A stretch of DNA of 64,000 nt from Glandiceps talaboti (GCF_964340395.1 NC_135562.1:1221001-1285000), one strand, 5' to 3'. Positions 46,740 to 59,819 are shown, counted from the first letter of the stretch. Numbers and translations are program-made. Notes: generated from the letters alone by a model not told the origin.

Positions 46740-49700
46740 ACTGTGTGCCTCGAAATAACGGAAATACGAACCAATGAACACAATTACTGTGTTACTGTAT
46801 CATATACACACAAAATGAAGACAAAACGATGTTAGATGAACGACGGGTTAAAAAGAGAAACCATCACCACTAAATTATCAAACTTTACACTTTTCCTTGA
46901 GGCGAAATCATGGCGACGACATCCACTTCATTTCAATTGTGTGTCGAACTGGTGGTCTGCCCTGAGATAGCATTGCGCATGCGTGACTCTAATAGGATTT
47001 GCAGGATTTATAACTTCCGTGATATGATGGATGGAATTGAATCACTTAACCTTTGTAAACTAGTATTCCGCCTAGGCAAACACAAATAGGCAAAATTGAA
47101 TCGCCGGAAAATGAATTTTTGCTCAGAAGAACCATCACCTCGCCACATGAAGAGCCGAGTACAGCTTCCCTCTTCTTCACCCAAAAGGGGAAGGTTGTAT
47201 TTGTGTGCTCAACAAAGCCTCGTTATATCGTTCTCTCTTTGTTGTTTTGATAATAACGGAAACAAAAACGTAAATAAAAGGATTGAGTAGTTTCATTCTC
47301 TATAATTTTATCCAATTTATTGACCATATGTTGTGCAATATTCAGGGTCTGTTAAGTTTACACACGGTCTTTTAAGATATCCTACTTTCAAAAGAAATAC
47401 AAAGACATCGACAAAGGAAATAAAGAAACTAAATGTTTGCATTTGAAGGCTATTTTGTTATTTTGTGCACTACAAAAAAAACCTCGTCATGGTCATGTTA
47501 TTCAAGGAGGAATCGCTGTAAGCGGAGCAAGTGATACACGGAAACGCAAGATACGATTTGAATACATCCCATAATTTTACCTTTCCACTGTCAGACATAA
47601 CAACATGGAATAATTTACATCTTTGATCAATTTTGAAACTAGATTTTGACACCAATTCTCAAAATAGGAATATTTATATTAATCCAAACCAAAATAGAGA
47701 TAAAGAAGTCACAGAAAAATAAGAATGTTATTTAAATGGTTTTGGCGGGAATTTTTACAAATATAGTATGACCAAAATGTTTTATCGAAAATTTACGGAA
47801 AACCTATAAATTTAATCAACTAATTTTGACTGGCAATATTTAATGATAATATGATTTCCAGGTTAAAAAATGATACGAAATTATTCATACTTACGAACCG
47901 TCTCTACTACCATTTCAGTTTAAAATTGAAGCCAATTTTTAAGTGTATCCAAAAGTCACAAAAACAAATATGAAAATTAAGTAAGGACTTTTGGACAAGA
48001 ATCCCGTATCCCACATTTTGGTGCGAAAATGATGGTATAATGGTTTCTATATAAGTATTGGGGCGCAAATTAATTTTGAGACTGAATAGATTTTTTGAAA
48101 AATCAATCATTTTGAAATGTAGTTTGTACATTACAAATTTGGTAAATTGACATTTTATTCATTACAGAATGCGTCCGAGGCATAAACAGGCTTGATACAC
48201 AATGTATACGTAGAAGACCTCTACTCACAGACATGCCAGTTCAATGTATTAATAAAATTGAAGTTTACATTATGCTGTTCAAGTCATGTGTGAATTTAAT
48301 TTGTGGTAACCTAAAATGGTTTCCAATTCACTGCAGAATAAGGTACTATGATAGATGCGTCCTACATCACAAGAAGTGGGACATTTCCCGCGCGCGCGAA
48401 AGTCTTGCCCTCAACCCGTCGGTAGATGTAGACTTATATCAATGTCTCGTCCTTGGGGCAGAGCAACTCATATATCTTTTGTTATTTGAATTTTGTGCCT
48501 GGCGTATGACAGTAAATTGCGCCTAATTTCGTGTAGGCAAGCCATATGTTGTTGCAAAGCGTACTCTGTTTTTGCGACTTCTTTCTTATGTTAATTTGCC
48601 CACTATTGTAACACAGGTAGAATTACTTTGGAAAAACTTACACACTCTCTCTTAAATAGAGGGGCTATTTTGAAATGATTATATTTCGGCACAGCTGTTA
48701 GGAAAAAGGGGACGGGTTGAACTGGTGCTAGTGAAAAACGGTCCGCCCAGTAATTATACCACGGTAGAAGTGAAATACATAGTTCGGGGTGGTTGTCCTG
48801 AATGCGACATATGGACCGCTGTCATAATGCATTGTTTCTTTTTTCTCTTTTTTTTTTGCCTTTTTCTAATCAGTCCTGATCCAGTGAGTCGTGTCCGCTC
48901 TTCCGCGTCAGAGACTCCATTTCAGCGTTTAATGTATTCGTAGTGGTTTGGGGGGTTCTCTACCACACCAAGCGTGAATTCAGGGACCTCTGGGCGCGCG
49001 CTGTAAAGGAGAAAACCGCAACCTATCTGAAATGGAACACCACTTTAGCCAGGCTTCGATTTTAATAGTTAAAAACTTCCGTCTCTCCAGCCAACTGTAA
49101 CTGATGATGGTAGAAGCTCACTCTTCCGAAAGATCACGAGTTTTCCAAAAATAACATCAACAATCTACAGGAAAATATACCAGTTAGAAATGACCTAAAA
49201 TATTCATAAACTAAAACTCTAACACAATATACCAGATTACGGATACAACTCAGTCTTTGGAAAGATCACAGATTTCCTGACATTGTATTATGATTATATA
49301 TAAATTTATATGATTGATAAATTAAGCCGAAAAATGTGTAAACAAGTGTGGGTGAAGCTAGTGAGCCGTAATTTTATTTCCAAAACAAGTCATGTGTTCT
49401 ATTATAGTTAGATAGACAATACAGTTGACTTAACGTGAGAAATGTATCGTTTTATTTTGATTTCTGAGTTACAAATAAGTTGTTTGGCAAGTGTGATATT
49501 TACTTTTGTTTCATGACGCCTGTAGTATGGCAACCTACGTACCGCGTGTGTCCAATCGTTGCCTCCTTCATCCCTTGTTACCATTTGACGTCAATTACAT
49601 GAGAAGCCGTTTGTCTCTTTTCAACTTATGGCTACACTTCAGTTTACGAGCGTGAGCAAACTCAGCTTTTCAGAAAGGTGAGATGGAAGGGTTGTTAAAC

Positions 49701-50420
49701 TCTATAAACTTTTCAAATGTGTGAATTACGCGTAATAAATTGTGCCGAAGTGTTCGCTTCGGTGTTGGCTCGCCAAATCGATTTCATTTGCCACTGTTCG
49801 CCAACAAAGACGTTGAAAGGAGGTGGGCGTCGAATGAATTGCGGACTCCAGTTTATTTTGTGTTCAAATCTCCAACACGTGCACCAAGGCACACGACAGC
49901 GGGTCCCATATGCTACTGACGGCCCTTGGTACTGGTCGTACACGTGACCGAAGTGAATGAAACGAACAAGTGCACGTGACCGGTGTCACATCGAGAAGGA
50001 CTGCGACTGAAATTGATAATATATCGTTGAGTTTGTATGTATGTTGCCTTGAAAGTGTCGTCAGTCCCGTGTCAATAGAACTCCCGGATTTCCCAAAGAC
50101 GTACAGAACTGTTGTCAGTGACACGAGTTGGTTCAAAACTAGGAAATTGTCTAATGACAATTGTCTACATAAATTAATGAATCTCTTTTACAAACAAGTT
50201 CAGTACTTTCACTAATTAACCCCCAATCTCCAACTGAACGGTTTAGTAATGCGAATTCGTCGCTTAGCGGTCTAGAGCCAGTGCCGACAAAATATCGTCT
50301 CCTCCACCTTAGCCTCAAAGGGAACAAAATGATAGACAGCATTATCAAATTTAGAGTGCTAAGGTCCATAGTAGAGAAAACAGCATTAAAAAATATATAT
50401 TCTGACTACAATACGTACAA
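46740..50420. other. Intergenic DNA with no supported gene
   Basis: The 49.7-50.2 kb segment is less AT-rich and carries CACGTG at about 49875, 49942 and 49974, but frames on both strands overlap and conflict and show no domain. TTTGGCGGGAA lies at 47741-47751, and TTTCCCGCGCGCGCGAAA at 48384-48400. Confidence 0.5.
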
Positions 50421-50423
50421 TCC

Positions 50424-50478
50424 CTCTCTCCCCCTCCTCTCCCCTCCCCTCCCCTCCACTCCTCTCCTCCCCCCTCTA
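50424..50478. repeat. C/T-rich polypyrimidine tract
   Basis: About 55 bp of almost pure pyrimidine with CCCCTCCC and CCTCTCC motifs. G4 or i-motif and triplex formation is possible. Confidence 0.9.
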
Positions 50479-50869
50479 ACATGATTATTTGCTTCTTTTA
50501 AGCCTAGAAGGACTATATTTGTGAGTTGTGTGATATTTCCGTCATAATTTTCTACAGTGGACAATCTATACCGGTTTTATCAATAATATTCCACACAGTA
50601 GTGAACTAACTAAATGATATATCAGTTACCCCCTCGATAGCAATTCACAATGGAATTATGCTTAATGCAACCATGATATTGGAAGCTAACAGTTTACAAT
50701 ACCCTGTTGTCAATAACAACACTAATGATATTTTAGTACACTTTAATAATGCATATAATTTATGATATACTTTTCACCGTCAGTTGAAGTTACATTTATG
50801 GTTTATTAACAAATCAATATCTTGGTTGGATTTATAGTCCTGTCTGAACTTTAAAAAAAGCATAGTAGC

Positions 50870-51112
<243 letters not shown>

Positions 51113-51595
51113 AATTATTTTCCCGCCAAAATAATGAAAGTTGTACGTCAGTAGCCTATCAGCCAAGTGAGAGTTCAATAATTTGGCTTTTACTTAAGAT
51201 GATATGAAATATCAATTTAATTTCCGCTTGGTTCAACAGAAGAATATCTTTTATGACACACGTGTCACTTCTCTAACTTAGAACAACATGAAAAATTAAA
51301 TGATTATTTTGCACGCAAGGTCCCTTGTCTCATAAATTTGCAGAATGTGTCATCGAATTCATAACCTAATTTAGATGCACGTAGAAAAACGAAATGTGCA
51401 GCAATCAATCAGTTATTGTTAAGATCTAGGTGGTCTTCTTAACCGTCTCTCGTCGTCAACAGTGTTAAAGGTACACGAGCTGTAACTGGTGTATTAGTTT
51501 CAGACACCCAACAATATATTAACTGAAAATTATTAAAATGCCAAAAACCTCTATTATATACAGGCCGACGTTATCCATAAATAGATTAAATCCTG

Positions 51596-51750
51596 ATATT
51601 TGTGTGTCTGTACACATAGTATGCTATATTAAATCCTATCAAATTATATTTGTGGTCCGCACCCTAATATCAGCGTCCCAACGCGACAAGCACGATTTCA
51701 ACCTGTCACTGTTCTAGTGTACCATACTATGTGTACAGACACACAAATAT
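51596..51750. repeat. Perfect 28-bp inverted repeat around a 99-bp loop
   Basis: 51596-51623 (ATATTTGTGTGTCTGTACAC then ATAGTATG) is the exact reverse complement of 51723-51750. The interior is unique and less AT-rich (CGCACC..CAGCGTCCCAACGCGACAAG). This is the shape of a very short TIR element or a long hairpin transcript. I see no clear target-site duplication. Confidence 0.9.
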
Positions 51751-51886
51751 ATATATAGACAAAGTGCTTTACTTCAGTGTTACTCGAACTCGTTGTATTA
51801 ACCCACAGATGATTCAATACTGTACAGAGAATACAATATTACGAGGAAATCAGTACATCAATCGAAACAGATAAAATCAGTATATA

Positions 51887-51969
51887 TTTTGTCTTAAAGC
51901 TGCACTAACTACAACTCCAGTGGACTAAAAAAGTAGTCCAACTGCAGCTAGCGCAGCTTTGAGACAAAA
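51887..51969. repeat. 83-nt imperfect hairpin (palindromic mini-element or miRNA-like stem)
   Basis: The arm TTTTGTCTTAAAGCTGCACT-AACTACAACTCCAGTGGACTA pairs with TAGTCCAACTGCAGCTAGCG-CAGCTTTGAGACAAAA across an AAAAAG loop, with a few mismatches and one bulge. Size and pairing fit a miRNA precursor, but also fit a folded MITE, which is more common in such DNA. The strand of any transcript is unknown. Confidence 0.85.
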
Positions 51970-52207
51970 GTTACCGGCAGTTACGTAGACTGGGATAATG
52001 GAATTATATATAACAATTCCTACAATTTTTTTTTAAAAATTGTGAAACTTAAAGTAAACTAAGATGAATTCTTGATTTATCTTAGAAACCTCTATTCTCT
52101 AATGAAGTACTACATTTCACTTTCATACAATCATGATAATTATCACAAATTAAGATAACTGTTGATGTCATCACATTTGGTGCGCGATGCGGTGTTGTTT
52201 ATGATGG

Positions 52208-52486
52208 ATTGAGAGGGCAGGGCAGGGCAGGGTGATAGGCTATGATGATACCAGTGATGGTGATGATGATGGTGGTGGTGGTGGTGGTGGTGGTGGCGGT
52301 GGCGGCGGCGGCGGTGGTGGTGTCGGTGGTGGTGGTGGGGTTGACGACGACCACGACGGTGGTGATAACGATGATGGTGATATAGATTGGGAGAGGAGGA
52401 GGAGAAGAGAGAAGAGAGAAGGTTGTGGTGGTGGTGGTGGTGGTGGTGGTGGTGGTGGTGGTGGTCTTGGCAGTTGTCACGGTGAC

Positions 52487-52519
<33 letters not shown>

Positions 52520-52612
52520 GTTGTTGTTGTTGGTGGTGGTGGTGGTGGTGGTGTTGGTGGCGGCGGCTGCAGTGATGGCGGTTGTTGGAGAGGTGATGTT
52601 GTGATGATGTGA
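52208..52612. repeat. G-rich (GGT)n / (GAT)n / (GGC)n block
   Basis: Three GGT tracts (about 52268-52340, 52429-52463 and 52504-52557), with GAT repeats and short unique gaps. The plus strand is strongly G-rich and almost without C. The poly-Gly/Val frame across it is low-complexity and I do not call it a gene. Confidence 0.93.
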
Positions 52613-52782
52613 TAGTGCAGGGAAGATGAGGGTGATTGGATGATAATAGGTGTGTTTAAATTATAATAATGATCAATACATTATATCAGTAATTCTGTGA
52701 TCCAAATCGTTGTGAGGAGTTTCATCTATCCACCGATCTTACAATTATAATACCAATTTGAGCATGATGCTGCGTTTTTTCG

Positions 52783-52811
52783 GAGGGGGGGGGGGGGTGG
52801 TGGTGGTGGTA
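52783..52811. repeat. Poly-G then (GGT)n tract
   Basis: A long G run followed by five GGT units. Poly-G tracts this long are prone to sequencing and assembly errors. Confidence 0.93.
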
Positions 52812-52814
52812 ATA

Positions 52815-54465
52815 AAACATCGTATTCATTTCTTGTGAAATAAACATTACCAAGCCGTGTTATCGACAACTTTGTAACACTACCGTTTGAGGGTTATATA
52901 TTTATTGTTTAGATCATCTATACAACTCACGAGCCGTTTCCGCCGTACAAGATTTTAATAACGTTGTCAAGTGGCCACCTTTCAAATCTAGGCGCTCGGT
53001 GTGTGTACCAAGCAAACACTGGTACTCGTTATGTTAAGTACTTGAGAGTGGGTTTGGTTGTTGACTCACCCTTTACACAGAAGTCCTACATGGCGTAAAT
53101 TAACTCACACTGATGGGTTTATATTTTTGTTCGAAAATCGCCGTTAGATATATGTTTTTCATCACTGTAGACGGCGTTCGCTTTCTCAACTTAGAGAATA
53201 GCGGCATCCAATTTTCTTATCGATAAGGGGTCACCAATAAAGACAGAAGGTCGGCATATGACGAACACGAACGATGGGACAGCTTGGTTCCGTTCTAGTT
53301 CCTACAACTTTGGTTTTTAATAGTTGTCTCGGAGGACCAACAGAGGGTCTTAAATACAGTAGAGTCGCACATGGCGACAGAACATGCTGTCGATTCCGTG
53401 CTAAACGAAAACGCGAGGTCAACCAGCAAAAATTAGGACCAAACTACATGCAAATAAACGGTTAACACATTAAGATCTGTAAATTGGGGGAAATCTGGCT
53501 GATATTTCCGACGTGTGGCGATGTTTGATGGGCATCCTGTAGACATATGGGCAGTGTATGCAAATGATGAATAAGTCAGCGAACGTCATAAAATGAATAC
53601 GAACGGTTTGACACGTCGGGTGCAATGTACTCAATTACTCTACGCTCACGCGAGCAATTGCACTTGCATAAAGACACGGGGACACATCCCACTGTATTGC
53701 TAATAGAATTATCTAGATTAAGCCCTTCGTATTGACTATTATGTTTCTGATGATTACAATAGAACATCGCGAGTGGTTCCCTCAATGTGCTCACTTTTAT
53801 GACAGAGTTTGTCAATGTATTTATCATGGTATCTGTATTTGTGAAATATTTGCGGCAACCATTGTTTCCTTGTCAATTTGTTATTTCTAAGTTTTGATTT
53901 GATACAGCCATTTTGATGTTGAAAGTTGAACAGCTCAAAACTCCCCGTGTTTCCAAAAGTCCAAATCGAAAAAGTCTGACAAAGGAGATAAAAGACCCGC
54001 TGCATGAAACGACTTGAATAAATATGTATATTTTGAAAGAACAAAGTTGAAATACTATGATTTGTTTGGAACAAAAGAATAAGAAAAAGTCGGAAAGTGT
54101 ATGACAATATTAAGTCTTAAAAAAGATAATATGAAACACGTAAAGAAATTAATGAAATTAGACAAAGTGTAAGAGAAGATAATATTTGAATGAAATTGAA
54201 TTATAGCGAATTAGTGTAACAGGACATATGGTTAGGTTCTGTAGAGATGAAAATAATTTTTATAGCAATATGGTGGAATATGAAAAGTCCAACCATACCA
54301 AAACATATCTTATCAGAAAAAAAAGACATTTATCCTTTTTTTGAGTGATTGTTACGGTGTTTAGTTTGTCTCCTGTCTCCCCACCATCAAGACGAAAATT
54401 GAACGAATTACTTTTATAATGGTACCATCTGACTGGCGATAGATTGTATCATTTCTCATATATAT
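52815..54465. other. Unique intergenic DNA upstream of the bHLH gene
   Basis: No gene is supported. A 63-codon plus-strand frame at 53274-53465 lies in a less AT-rich patch but has no recognisable motif. Confidence 0.5.
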
Positions 54466-54468
54466 GAG

Positions 54469-54640
<172 letters not shown>

Positions 54641-55088
54641 TAGACACATAGACACATATACAGACAGACAGATAGACAGATAGATGGATACTTATACATC
54701 AGTGAATAATTGCGCGTTGAGACCACACATCAAATCACGTGAGAGCGACGAAGTGACTGATAACAGAATATTGTTAAATACAACATCCTAGAATCAATAC
54801 GTCATCAGGAAAAGCGTAAAAGTCATTCATATAAAAACCAGGAATATTATACCGAATATTATATCAACATCGTCCAAGCGTCATGTTTTGGAAACATCAT
54901 TACTTATTACGGGCATAAAGATCAACCAATGAAATCGACGCATGCACGTCAGCTTTTTAATCCGATTAATTAATTACCGTGTTTGATTGGTTCGTTTGAT
55001 TCGCTACTGACAGGAGTCCGTTCAGAGACCGTAGCCTAGCAATCATCGGCTGGTATCAATTTTATTGCTACTTTAGGGCGGATGAATG

Positions 55089-55096
55089 TATAAAAA
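55089..55096 (+). promoter_or_regulatory. TATA-box candidate for the bHLH gene
   Basis: TATAAAAA sits 122 bp before the preferred start codon. If used, transcription would begin near 55120 and give a 5' UTR of about 100 nt. A second TATAAAAA lies at 54830-54837, and CACGTG (E-box) at about 54737. Inference from sequence only. Confidence 0.45.
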
Positions 55097-55217
55097 GCAA
55101 CAGCAGGACCACCAATCGTGTCATTTATTCGGTGACTTAAGACGGGACAATATCGTGTTTTGTCAACGGGGAAACCACACATCGTCCGAGTCTAGGCCAA
55201 ATACACAAGCCAGCACT

Positions 55218-55946
55218 ATGGAGGTTGTGCGAGACGTCAAATACGACTCGGAAAGTTATTTCCAGACTTGTACATCGGATGAAGAGGAAATAGTTGTTGT
55301 GGACGGTAAAAATCATCGTACATCATTGGACTCATCGGACGAACCAACTTATTCTAATAAGGAGAACAGGGAGTTCTGTGACGCGCAGCGGATGGAAGTT
55401 TTCGGCAGTCGATCCGAAGGTGACGACAAATGTATCCATAGTTACAGTTCATCAAGTAGTCAGGCTGAAAATAGTGGCGAAGACAGAGACACGTCGCAAA
55501 GCGAAAAGGGTACTTTAAAAAATGCGAATTGCAAAAAGATCCATAAAGTTCAGCGAGCAGTTCGACTAAGTATCAATGCAAGAGAACGGCGGCGGATGCA
55601 TGATTTGAACGACGCTCTGGACGAACTTCGTTCAGTTATTCCATATGCTCATAGTCCTTCAGTTCGAAAGCTATCTAAAATCGCCACCTTGTTGTTAGCC
55701 AAAAATTACATCATGATGCAAGCAAATGCTCTGGAAGAAATGCGACGGATGATTACGTACATGAATCAGGCCCAAGCTATTCCGCCAGTGTTCGAAAGTT
55801 ATTCATATACCCGTATGCCACCCGACAAGGCTGCTGCAGCTATGTTTCAAAGTAGTGCAACAACGCCCACTTCGGTGTCCATCGCCCATCTATGCAAAGA
55901 CTGTGGAGATAAATCGTGTACGACACAACATTTACATCGAGAATGA
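55218..55946 (+). CDS. bhlhe22/23-like: Class E bHLH transcription factor, Bhlhe22/Bhlhe23 (Beta3) family
   Basis: The product, a predicted nuclear DNA-binding factor of 242 residues, is encoded in one uninterrupted exon, as is usual for this family. The basic region [12 protein letters not shown] (about 120-131, with the E-box-contacting Glu at 123) is followed by helix 1 ([10 protein letters not shown]), the loop YAHSPSV and helix 2 ([20 protein letters not shown]). The extension [14 protein letters not shown] follows. The Asn-Ala-Arg-Glu start, DALDELR and the MNQ end separate it from Olig proteins. A C-terminal [10 protein letters not shown] (about 225-234) matches the short Cys motif near the end of vertebrate family members. 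The N-terminal third is acidic and Ser-rich. The vertebrate relatives act mainly as repressors in neuron specification; that role is inferred here. I prefer this ATG (A at -3, G at +4). An in-frame ATG at 55086 would add 44 residues, but it overlaps a TATA-like motif, has a weak context and is overlapped by a 3-codon upstream frame at 55082. I cannot separate the Bhlhe22 and Bhlhe23 branches from sequence alone. Confidence 0.95.
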   Translation: MEVVRDVKYDSESYFQTCTSDEEEIVVVDGKNHRTSLDSSDEPTYSNKENREFCDAQRMEVFGSRSEGDDKCIHSYSSSSSQAENSGEDRDTSQSEKGTLKNANCKKIHKVQRAVRLSINARERRRMHDLNDALDELRSVIPYAHSPSVRKLSKIATLLLAKNYIMMQANALEEMRRMITYMNQAQAIPPVFESYSYTRMPPDKAAAAMFQSSATTPTSVSIAHLCKDCGDKSCTTQHLHRE

Positions 55947-56771
55947 AACAAAGCTACGGCGGCGGCCTTAGCAGCTGTTGGTCGCAGAAATAATATAAAA
56001 CAGAACCGACAGAAGAGTTTATCAGCAAATTAGATGATCAAATGAAACAATTAATCGTTTCCATGTAAAGATAACATCGTGGCAGTTATGACGCAGAAAT
56101 ATATATGACGCAGAAATGAACATATACTGTACAGTACACACAGATATATCCACTCTTCTTTACGAGTTGCTGACCAACCATGCGACCAGAAGAATTTCAG
56201 TTTTATTGTACATTTTTTTAACAACACTGTGAGTTGGAGCGTGGAAAGCCGTAAAACGGTCCACATCTCGGTTAGTGTAGTGTGTTTGTAAGATCCTATT
56301 TCATTGTTAATAGTAGAATTGATTAAAGTTTAATCACCTACAGTCGAAAAAGCCTTCTGACATTTAACCAGGAAAAATAACACCATTTTCCTTCGATTGT
56401 CGATGTTATTCAAATATTAGCTTTTTTACACAGATAAATTCTTTTTATTTTAATTGTCAACACAAATTGCTTATTAATTATGATATTTTTGTTTTAAAGA
56501 CAATATCATATTGGGTTTAATATCGATCCACGAAGCCAACACTTTTTTAAAATGTCCATTTTAATTTTTCGTTCACTATGTGATGTTAATGCAATTACCG
56601 TCAACATATATATTAGTATACATGTGTTTCCTTTTCAAGCTTCAGATTCTCGTTTTTAAAAAATTCATGTTTTCTTGTGTCGAAATATAATTTTAAATTC
56701 TTTACGATTTTGGAACAGATAAGTTAAGCCTGCCTTGTGTGCCGAATATTTTCAAAGATTTGATAAATAAA
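55947..56771 (+). other. Presumed 3' UTR of the bHLH gene
   Basis: AT-rich sequence without a coding frame follows the stop codon up to the first clear AATAAA. Its extent is inferred from that signal, and no transcript evidence is available. Confidence 0.45.
56766..56771 (+). terminator. Polyadenylation signal candidate (AATAAA)
   Basis: AATAAA within GATAAATAAATTTG, about 820 bp after the stop codon. It is the first canonical hexamer I see downstream of the gene on this strand. Confidence 0.45.
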
Positions 56772-56779
56772 TTTGAATG

Positions 56780-59700
56780 AAATTTATCCCAGCAGTATTT
56801 TCGTAGTTACCCCGGTTGAAGGTCCGAATCGTTATTGTCATTTATAAGCCGTGGTTTTGAAGGCAACGCCCAGACTATACAATTACAATAGTTCATTGTT
56901 TCATACAAAGAATTCTGTCAGTCTTTGGCTAGAAGCGATTTGAAAATCGCCAAAAGCATAACATATTAAATTTGTAGAAAGGAGTTGCGTTCCAAACTCA
57001 CGGCACTATACATTTAACAACACCGTCCCAGATTACAAATCCATCCCACGTTTCAAAGGTAGAAGTGCAAACTTCTTTGAAGTGATCGAATGTAAGGCTT
57101 TCTCAATGCTAGTTTGTGGACTTTCACGATCAAAAAGCTTGAACTTCCAAAAGACTTATTACAACAATATAGTGATGTGAAATAAATTAGACCATAAATT
57201 TGGTAGTTTAGTCAAATTGTTTGTCATTTAATACCTACAGCGGATAAACTTATGCCGCTTAAATTACCTGTATTTATCAATTTATACCAAAACACTAATC
57301 CTAATAATGTTATATTTTGCGTAACATCTTTTCTCTCAACTATTCACAACATGTCAAAGTATTCGACTAGATTTAATGTGAATCAACAGACTTTTGATAT
57401 GTGATGCAATAATGATATTAATACTAATAAATATTGAAATATGTATTATAAAGCCTCATAGAAATCAACAACGCTGTCCTAAGCTTTTGATTTATGAGTT
57501 TTCCGAGTCTCTCGTTACAAAACATGATCGGATGAGAGAATGGTAGCAACACTACGAGATATAAAGTGATTTGACACCACGGAAACAAATTTGTTTCTGT
57601 ATCCGTATGTTTACTGAATGAAACTATTTTTTGATGATCAAATGAAACCGAAAACAGAGTAGAATATTTCGGCGCCAACATGAATGATAGACCCTCAATT
57701 TGCAAAACGGAAGTTACAACGTGTATATTATCCAATATACTGAACATTGATAATATTTTTCTATTTTTGAAAAGTCGAACTTCAGCAATTACAATTTGCT
57801 ATATTCGTCGCTCTGTCCGTCCGATGCGTTCCCCAGATTTGGTGAATCATTTGAGTACTATATAGTTTGATAAGTTTTTAACAATAAAATTACATAGACG
57901 CCCTGTTGTCGGCATTAGGACAGTTGGGACTCTATATATTATAGCCTACGGTACAAATCGAATTGACGCTATTAGCTTTTTTTTTCCTCAGACGATTTCC
58001 CTCCCGCCAGCGTAACATGTTTATTTGTGTTCTGTTATTTTCTTTCATCCTTTTATTTCAAATTTAGTTGCTTTCGATTTCCACATTATCTTCTCCTGCT
58101 ACACATTGCTGTATTTTGTGTGGCTGCACTATCAAATATTAGGGTAGATACCACTATACCGTATTTGGGTTTGCAATGACGCATCATATTGCGTTGCTTC
58201 AAGTTCCATCAAATATTAACCATCAACAATAATTGCAAATGCAAAGAGTATATTTATTATCACGCTAGTATGTATTCTAATTTCATACATTAAATTTGAT
58301 AACAATAGATGTTTTGAAACAAAGGAGTAATTAATGCCGTATGATGGCGAAAAGTCGTTCAGTTTCAGTCGCCATGGTACCACTTTGTGCCTGGTTTATA
58401 ATGTTTTGGACGTACGGCTGCGATATATCTCCTAACTTTGAGACATATCCCGCTAAATTTCTAAAATTCCTAACAGACCCACTGCTTTATAATTATATTC
58501 ATCATTAGGTAGCTTTCCATTCTCCGATGGGACCCACCTCCTTTGTTTTCATTTGAAGCCCTCCTGTTACAGTATTTAGTGGCAGTTGTTGTCTTGGAAC
58601 GTTGTAATTTTAGGGAAAACGTGCTGTTGTATGCAAGGAAACAAATTCGCGGCAGAACGGCTCCGAGTCTGACTCATTGAAATAGGATTTGACAGCGAAG
58701 CGTTCTCAGTCAAACTGTATGCATATATGTAAAACGAACACAGATTATACAAGTTCATAGTGTTATAAAAACAACAGATACCTCAGTTTTCCTGGTACCA
58801 CTTGTACTGTATTGTGTTTGAAACGAAAGCCTTAGTGTCCCCTCAAACTCTTTTCTTTCTGAGAGACATGAAATTGCGTCCCTGTTTACGCACATTAAAG
58901 CTAAAGTCATCGCAGACAATAACATGATTGAAAATGCCTCGGAGGTATATTGGAGTCACGTTTTGAATTGTTACTTGAGACCGACATTCACTGCCAAAAT
59001 CTAATTCTTGTATTAAATATTCCACAGTAAAAGAATTAATCAATCCACAAATTATAGGAATTTTGTTGGGGTACAGCGCTTGAGGGGTTTCGACTGATTT
59101 ACCATTTTGTAACCTAACTCGCTATTTATTCCAAGGGTTGTCAATGTTCGTGTAAGTCGAGATCTCAGTTATAATTGCCATTCTGTTAAAAGCTGTGTAC
59201 ATGTCGAGGAGTTGTGATATTGCAGCTTCACGTTTTAATGCAACCGCTCTGTGTTCGTTCTTTATGGACTATGATTGCCCTTCGATAGACAATGCCCATG
59301 GGGTTCGCTAGTATGTTAATATTTATCGGGCCATCTGTGCCCGTGTTTTATCTCACTACAACATTTTGAAAGCGCTCTACATCAGAACACCGGTCGTTTT
59401 CTTTGGTTATCAGAATCCAAAATTGTTATTTGCAAACTTAAAATTCATCCGTAACAGAAAACCGTTTTTATTTATAAGTTTGCTGAACAAATTTGTGTTA
59501 GTTCGGAAAGTGTTATTTAAATTTCAAAAAAAGGTATGTCAAGGTTATACACAGAGCATTGCAGAGGGCTAATATCACGTTCCATAAATATGATTACTGA
59601 CACACTCTCGAATTTGCTTAGTTTTTTTTGTTGCTTTGCTCTCCAAATCCATACAAGACGGTGATTCTTTAATCTGGCGAAAAGATGCCCTCCTTAACGG

Positions 59701-59810
59701 TGTCCTTCGATACGTCGGAGTATGTTCCAGTATCATTGTTATCTATTGGTTTAAGTTTGTATTTTCTGTCATTGTGTATATTAGCAATAACTTGATTTAA
59801 ATGACGACAT
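56780..59810. other. Unique AT-rich intergenic DNA
   Basis: Short frames on both strands (60-107 codons) have no recognisable domain. No tandem repeats are visible. CTCCCGCCAG occurs at 58001-58010. Confidence 0.5.
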
Positions 59811-59819
59811 TTCTACATG

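Noticed and set aside
52232-52612. 126-codon Gly-rich frame
   Set aside because: It is produced by GGT/GGC repeats. Glycine-rich proteins exist, but there is no signal peptide, flanking exon or non-repetitive core here.
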